Shown: positions 31,101 through 36,271 of the stretch, piece after piece
Layout: every line of letters starts with the position of its first letter
How positions within the stretch are numbered: the first letter of the stretch is position 1
Source of the DNA: Protostelium mycophagum
Lineage: Eukaryota > Evosea > Variosea > Protosteliida > Protosteliaceae
Reading direction: 5' to 3'
NCBI GenBank assembly: GCA_002081555.1
Contig: KV921250.1
Coordinates: forward strand, 1-36,271
DNA: 36,271 bases
Translations under genes and position numbers: made by a program
Notes under the pieces: generated by a model
The model's input: only the letters and a program-made list of their open reading frames with translations
Databases searched by the model: none
Told to the model about the DNA's origin: nothing

Positions 31101-32405
31101 GAATCCGCGTGGTTAGAAAATACCGATATCGAATTTTCTAAAAAATTAGGATCCGGAACAAGCGGTGAGTTTCGAAAATCAAATTTTTCTGATTTCTATT
31201 TTTAAAACAGATTTTCAATTCCAAATCACACAAAACATTCAAAAAAATCTGTAAAAAATTTCCATTCAAAAAATTAAATTTTTTCAGGAAAAGTATACCA
31301 AGGCTTTTACCGTGGCAAGGATGTCGCCATCAAAGTCTTGAAAGAGATGGAGTCCGAAGAATCTCTGATGGAGTTCAAAAAAGAATTCACCATGATGAGC
31401 AGCATGAAGAGCCCATACGCCGTGCGTTTTTTCGGCGCGTGCTTAGAACCGAAATTATCCATGGTGATGGAGCTGTGTACCCGTGGGTCCTTGTATCACG
31501 TGTTGTGCAACCAGGACGTACGGGCCCACTGGGTCATGTATTTCAAGTTAACGATGGATGTTATTGCCGGAATCGACTTTTTACACTCCCACCAGCCGCA
31601 GATTGTACACAGGTGACGTCATCAGTTCTATTTTTAGTCATGCGAATTACACTCCGTCGACATATACTGAGACGTGTACAGAGATATCAAATCATTAAAC
31701 TTTTTGGTCACTTCCGAATGGATGGTGAAGGTGTGCGATTTTGGACTGTCAAGATTCAATACAGAAGGAAACAAAAACACTCTGGCCAAAGTCTGTGGAA
31801 CAGGTGCCATTTTATCTCTCAACTGAAATAACATTCGAATATTCTTGATTTCTGTACAACTCTGACCGAAACCAGTCACCTACCTCGCCCCAGAAGTATA
31901 CCAAGGAGGCACCTTCACCGCCAAGGCCGACATCTTTAGCTTGGGAATCGTATTGTGGGAGATACTGAACCGAGTCATGCTGGGGAAATACTCTTCCCCC
32001 TATTCAGAGAGCAAATTCCAATTTGACTGGCAGATCCTTCTGGCAGTTTCACAACACAACCAGAGACCCAGCATGCCAGCAAATACACCACAGGCCGTCT
32101 CCGATTTCATTCTAAAGTGCCTGGATTCGAGCCCAGAAAACCGACCCACAACAACGGAACTCCTCAGCGAGATCGCCGACATCTACAACGCGTACAAAGA
32201 GAAGAAGGCCGAATGGGACGAACTCCTGCCGCCACCACCGGTGGAAGGCAAAGGCAGATCGCTGTCAAACAGCACCCTAGCTTTAAACACACTGTCAAAT
32301 CTGAGCGATGTGAGGAGCTTGGTGAAGAGCCAGAGCTCTTGCACAGAGCCTTTCTTAGGGACGAATACGTCAGATAGCAGCGCGCAGACTATCCCAGAAG
32401 AGTGA
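28110..32405 (+). CDS. C2-GRAM-ankyrin-SAM-TKL protein kinase
   Basis: Sixteen exons (28110-28215, 28250-28415, 28456-28549, 28593-28636, 28675-28846, 28890-28943, 29083-29305, 29432-29556, 29629-29718, 29793-30089, 30223-30389, 30504-30652, 30793-31164, 31288-31612, 31682-31803, 31876-32405) join in frame to 1011 aa. C2 (about 27-145) has VCNPFFIVLWG, TNNPKWEE and FNIEDLRNKSF. GRAM (about 253-345) has FNCSLRG, VMIPIEDIT and ALVVPNAIEV. About six ankyrin repeats lie at 359-560 (GETPLHKA, GETPLHYAS). SAM follows at about 563-630 (LKAWLTNLGVHKYF). The TKL-type kinase spans about 670-945: GSGTSG loop, Lys702 in VAIKVL, HRDIKSLN at 794-801, DFG at 814-816, and YLAPE. All catalytic residues are present, so it should be active, probably membrane-recruited through C2 and GRAM. 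The short introns at exons 2 and 9 are the least certain joins. Confidence 0.9.
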
Positions 32406-32606
32406 TTTTTTAAAGAGATTGTACACATTTGTCGACGGCAGTGGGCGAGGTCGCCTTTTTGTGAATAAAAGAGTTCGTAAAGAGAAGTCCCCCCACGAAT
32501 TTTCAATTCCCATTTTGTGCTCGAGATTTCCGAGAGATCTCCGAAGCAGGATGGACCACTTTTCAAAAAGAAAAACGCCAATCACAACCACGCATATAGT
32601 ACGAAG

Positions 32607-35600
32607 ATGAACGCCTCACCTCTATTAGCCACGCCACCATTCAACCAAGATTATATCCTGCTAGGAAATCCATCCCGTCTGGCCGCAGAAGGGATCACAT
32701 TAAAAGAGAACGACGATCCTACCAAGTTTCAGAGATACACAAACCTTGCTGAGTTAGAGTTTGGAAAGGTATACCTCACAGATGCTGGAAACCAATTAGA
32801 ACGTATCTCGAACGCTGAAGTCATTCTCAGAGGTGAAGAGTTTCTCCTTTTATTAAAGATCACTAAGAAGATCAGGAACACGCGAGGCCATCATACTGGT
32901 CACACCTGTCGCAGGACATACCTTCACCAATTCACCACCAACACACGCCGTGGAAACCACTGCCGCGAGAACACAACTAACATCTTCTGCATTGAGAAGA
33001 CAAGAGATCATCTCTTCTAGAGACCCAGTCAACTCCCCTTTTACCCGCCGTTTACGTGAGTCTGGTGAGTACATTTTATGTGATCAAGATGGCTAATGAG
33101 TACAGCAGCCACTGCTTCATCTGCGACACAGCCCAGGATCCAAGATCTTGTTATTACCGGACAACCAAAGAGGTCCCACCTTGGCTATCTCAACATCCAA
33201 TACGTTTTCGAGAATGGAACAGAAGGGTGATGATCTTTATAATAACATGAACTCATCCTATTAGAACTTCCTTATACCAATGGGAGAGACAATCCTCTGG
33301 CACATGGAACTTTATCCCAGGTGCTAACAGCCGCACTTACGCCCCTACTATAGAGGACGCAGGACAAGAGATCAGAGTCAGAGTCATCCCAGTAACGAAT
33401 GCCAACATACAAGGAACCGAAGCTGTGAGTCCTGCGGTGGAGCTTAGTTTAGACAACAAAGTCAAAGAAGAAGTCGCCTCTCATGCCACCAAGAAGAGAG
33501 CCACTTTTGATGTGAGTAATCATGTTCCCGAGTAATCATCTCATTTTCCCAACAGGTTCTGATTGGGTATGGATCGAGCCCCGTTCCACGCACTCTGGTC
33601 GTCACAAACTCCCGCTTAGAAATACACCACCGTAACAGACCCTTCACTTTTGGTGACGTCAGAATCCCCTTGAAGAACGACAGTCTCGTCTTCTCCCACA
33701 CTACCGACCCCAATATCCTCATCTTCCACTTGGAGCCACAAGAAGCCTCCCTCATCGGATCCAGTAATGTGATGGTGAGAACCTCCTCTGAAAATCAGCT
33801 CTTGGGACACTCACAAGACCCACACTCTCCTCAGCCAGACAGAAACAGAGGAACAGATCTCGAGATCATCTGCGAGTCCAACTATGAGAGAGACGTCATC
33901 CTCCTCACCATCAGAGGCCGCATCGAACAGTTGAACAATGTGAAAAAGCCTGAAGAAAAGAAACAGAAAGAGGTGGTAGCCACTGGACTGCAATACTATC
34001 TCACAGAAGGAGATTGGCAGTTGATGCTCACAAATGCCAACGAATTCACATACCATGAGGGTGACGTCATCTTCGACCAGGGAACACCCAACAACTCTCT
34101 TTACCGCATAAGATCTGGAAACGTCAGGATCGCGAAAGAAGGAAAGGTCATCGGCAGGATGGGCCCAGGCTCGGTCCTCGGAGAGATGTCTTTCTTGGGA
34201 AACAATGTCACAACCGCCTCGGTCATCGCAGAGGGAGAGGTGATCTTGTTTCATCATATTTTGGTTCATTTTTCCTTGATGTGGCATTTTTTTGGCGCCA
34301 TTCAAATTTATACTGCAGCCTGTAGTCTGTATTGTTTAAAAATGCAACATCATCCAACCAATAGAAAACTGACGATGTACAGGTTAGAGTCGCAGAAGTA
34401 GAAGTACAGTTCATCAAGCAACTCTTCGAGGTGGAGCCCCTCCTCGCCCTGAAATTCTACCGCAACATCGCCATGAAGCTTTCTTCTCGCCTGAGAGGCC
34501 TCACCGGCGAGACCGTCGAGAGACCTGGTGCCGCACCAGTCATTCACGGATCAAAATCAAGCGAAGGCTGGGACATTTTCGCCCGCAAGAGAAAATCCGT
34601 TGCCTCAGACGTGCTCATGATGAGAGGTACGAAATATTTTTTTATTGTTTTTTTGAAAATCTTGTAGAATACCAGCACTGCTCCATTGAGGGCAGAAATG
34701 CGGTGTGCCAGCTCTATCAACCAAAGATGGAATTCATCACCAAAGTCTTTGGATTCCGCAAGAGAGTACGTTTAGATTTTTTTGCAAACGGTGACATCCT
34801 GCAGAACGACATATTTTTCGCAGACATCGAGAACATCACCAAGTTTGGAGAGAACGGCATCAAAGTTCAATCTAGAAGAAAGAGAGAGGACAAGAACGTC
34901 ACTTTTGCATCTCCCAAGGACAGAGACGAAGTCTTTGGAATTGTTTCATCAATCCTCAGCAAGGTGAACATTCTTCAAAATTTGATCGGTACCTTTGTCA
35001 TTGATGACCTTGCGGCTCTGCCGCAATATCCTAATTACTGTAGAAGAACAGCAATATCGTAGAGATAAACTTATGAAACAATATCTTCCGAAATATGTTG
35101 CTTACACAATTGAAATATTGCAGCTCGGCTCCACCAGTAACGCCCCCTCACAAGTGTACACCGTTGGAGGCCCGTCTGGAACCAACAACACAGACCCCGC
35201 CGCTGCAATGACAGACATCGCCACCAAAGCTGGTGTCGGCCAAGCCGAAGCCATCTCCGCCAACAAGACGATGACAGAAGAGGAAGAGGCGCAAGAGAAG
35301 ATGGACTGGAACACGATCATGAGCGAGGCAGAGCGCAGGCTTTACACCAAAGGACAGACTATATTGGCCCAGGGTGATCTGTACCAGAGATTGTACCAGG
35401 TTTCTTCTGGAAAATGTGTCATCGACATCAATGAGGGCGTGATCGGCGAGGTCAACGAGGGCGAGATCTTTGGGTGAGTTTTTAAAGATGAAAATGTGAA
35501 AAATACTGAAAGAGTTGTAGAGAGATGAGTTTCCTCCAACTCCGTTCCGCCTCAGCCGCCATCACAGCCGCCAGCGACAACGTGGAGCTCTACGTGATCG

Positions 35601-35758
35601 AGGGTTACAAACTGAACCGATTGATCAGACAAAACACCGCACTGGGAGCCAGATTCTTCAAGTACATCGCTTTGGTGCTGGAAGGCAGAGTCCAGAAGAG
35701 AGAGCAGCAAGTTTACGCCGCTGCCGCCTCAGGACAGAGCTCACAATTATCCCAATAA
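32607..35758 (+). CDS. Two-cNMP-domain protein with Ig-like and PH/GRAM-like modules
   Basis: Nine exons (32607-32832, 32876-33064, 33106-33226, 33265-33511, 33556-34239, 34383-34626, 34668-34963, 35124-35473, 35521-35758) give 864 aa; using an acceptor at 35051 instead adds 24 aa. Residues about 150-240 resemble an AIR9/Ig-like repeat (SLYQWERQSSGTW, then IRVRVIPV). A PH-like stretch follows (LVVTNSRLEIHHR). cNMP domain 1 spans about 410-525 (FTYHEGDVIFDQG, GEMSFLGNN). A PH/GRAM-like module lies at 571-669 (HCSIEGRNAVCQLY). cNMP domain 2 is near the C-terminus (YTKGQTILAQGD, GEMSFLQLRSAS). Both keep the Gly-Glu of the phosphate cassette but have Thr and Ser where Arg normally binds the cyclic phosphate, so ligand binding is doubtful. 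There is no transmembrane or catalytic domain. It starts 201 bp behind the kinase gene on the same strand. An AATAAA overlaps its stop. Confidence 0.87.
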
Positions 35759-35863
35759 ACTCTTTTCCTTGGCAATTTCTGTTTACGACATCGGTGAGGA
35801 CGTCAACTGTCAACGTGAGGGAGAATAAGTGGGACAGCAGTTCAGGTACAGAACAGTATGTAG

Positions 35864-36007
35864 AGCAGCTCAAAATCTGCTGAAGAGATCTGTCTGTCCA
35901 TCTGCTGCTGGGAATATATGGCTCGCAGATGACCAGCAGCTCGAAATATGCTCAAGACATCAGTCTGTCCATCGATGTTGCTGGGAATATATGGCTCGCA
36001 GATGACC
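35864..36007. repeat. Tandem duplication of about 72 bp
   Basis: Two adjacent, diverged copies (35864-35934 and 35935-36007). Both contain the identical stretches TCTGTCCATC and GCTGGGAATATATGGCTCGC followed by AGATGACC. It lies about 100 bp behind the last gene. A minus-strand frame across it is a by-product of the duplication. Confidence 0.85.
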
Positions 36008-36271
36008 ATTGGTGGAGCTATTTGCACAAATCAGCCAGTATGTGATGTATATTATTCAGTCAGTCTGCTTTTCATACCCTTCGATGAACGTGGTATCCTA
36101 CGAGTGGCCAGTGTCATTGCCACACTGATCACATATAGATGGAGTACCCACAAACTGACAGTGGTAACAGAAGATCCACCAAAAGTTTAACAGAGATGTA
36201 TAAATGGCTGTATGAAGACGACACACATCTCACATGTAAGCGATGGATTTCCGTGCTTCTGTCAGGATGAC
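36008..36271. other. Unassigned right edge
   Basis: No confident feature. A plus-strand ATG at 36196 opens 13 codons (MYKWLYEDDTHLT) up to a possible GTAAGC donor, so the first exon of a gene running out of the window is possible but unproven. Confidence 0.3.

Noticed and set aside
35842-36027. Minus-strand frame of 61 codons over the tandem duplication
   Set aside because: Its internal similarity is only the DNA duplication read in frame; no independent coding evidence.

Overview
This looks like nuclear DNA of a free-living unicellular eukaryote, most likely an amoebozoan. About fifteen protein genes on both strands are packed 30 to 500 bp apart. Most are split by many very short introns (about 34 to 60 nt, GT-AG) and have little 3' untranslated sequence. 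The cytosolic 60S protein, AP-2, ARL8 and Mdm31-type genes are general eukaryotic. The mix of TKL kinase, SAM, ankyrin, GRAM and C2 modules suggests Amoebozoa; that placement is inference. I saw no virus-derived element, transposase or tRNA. All exon models were assembled by hand from reading frame, splice sites and codon phase; each multi-exon model given here keeps frame from ATG to stop.

Layout. 1-300: a 30-bp perfect inverted repeat and a solitary 5S rRNA gene (minus). 1106-6489 (minus): AP-2 mu subunit, an ankyrin-repeat protein, a short unknown ORF and the lysosomal GTPase ARL8. 6807-7396: RPL37, divergent from ARL8. 7397-8949: gene-poor, with two doubtful small ORFs. 8950: a small secreted basic peptide. 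9508-11944 (minus): an Mdm31/Mdm32-family mitochondrial inner-membrane protein, head to head over only 103 bp with a CEP95-like centrosomal protein (12048-15227, plus), followed by WDR55 (15395-17592). 17829-22102 (minus): a short GLTP-like protein, a secreted glycoprotein, an unknown 162-aa protein and a membrane class 3 lipase. 22794-24739: a DUG3-type glutamine amidotransferase with an unexpected C-terminal membrane anchor. 25061: an unknown 227-aa protein. 25914-27611 (minus): a microsomal-type epoxide hydrolase.

28110-35758 holds two large signalling genes in tandem. The first encodes a C2-GRAM-ankyrin-SAM-TKL kinase of 1011 aa. The second encodes a protein with an Ig-like repeat, two cyclic-nucleotide-binding-like domains and a PH/GRAM-like module between them. 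Both cNMP-like pockets appear to lack the phosphate-binding arginine. These two are the most unusual proteins here.

Two 8-base words are strongly over-represented: TCTACAAC/GTTGTAGA (19 copies, 13 of them in introns) and the palindrome TGACGTCA (12 copies). Both deserve a genome-wide test.
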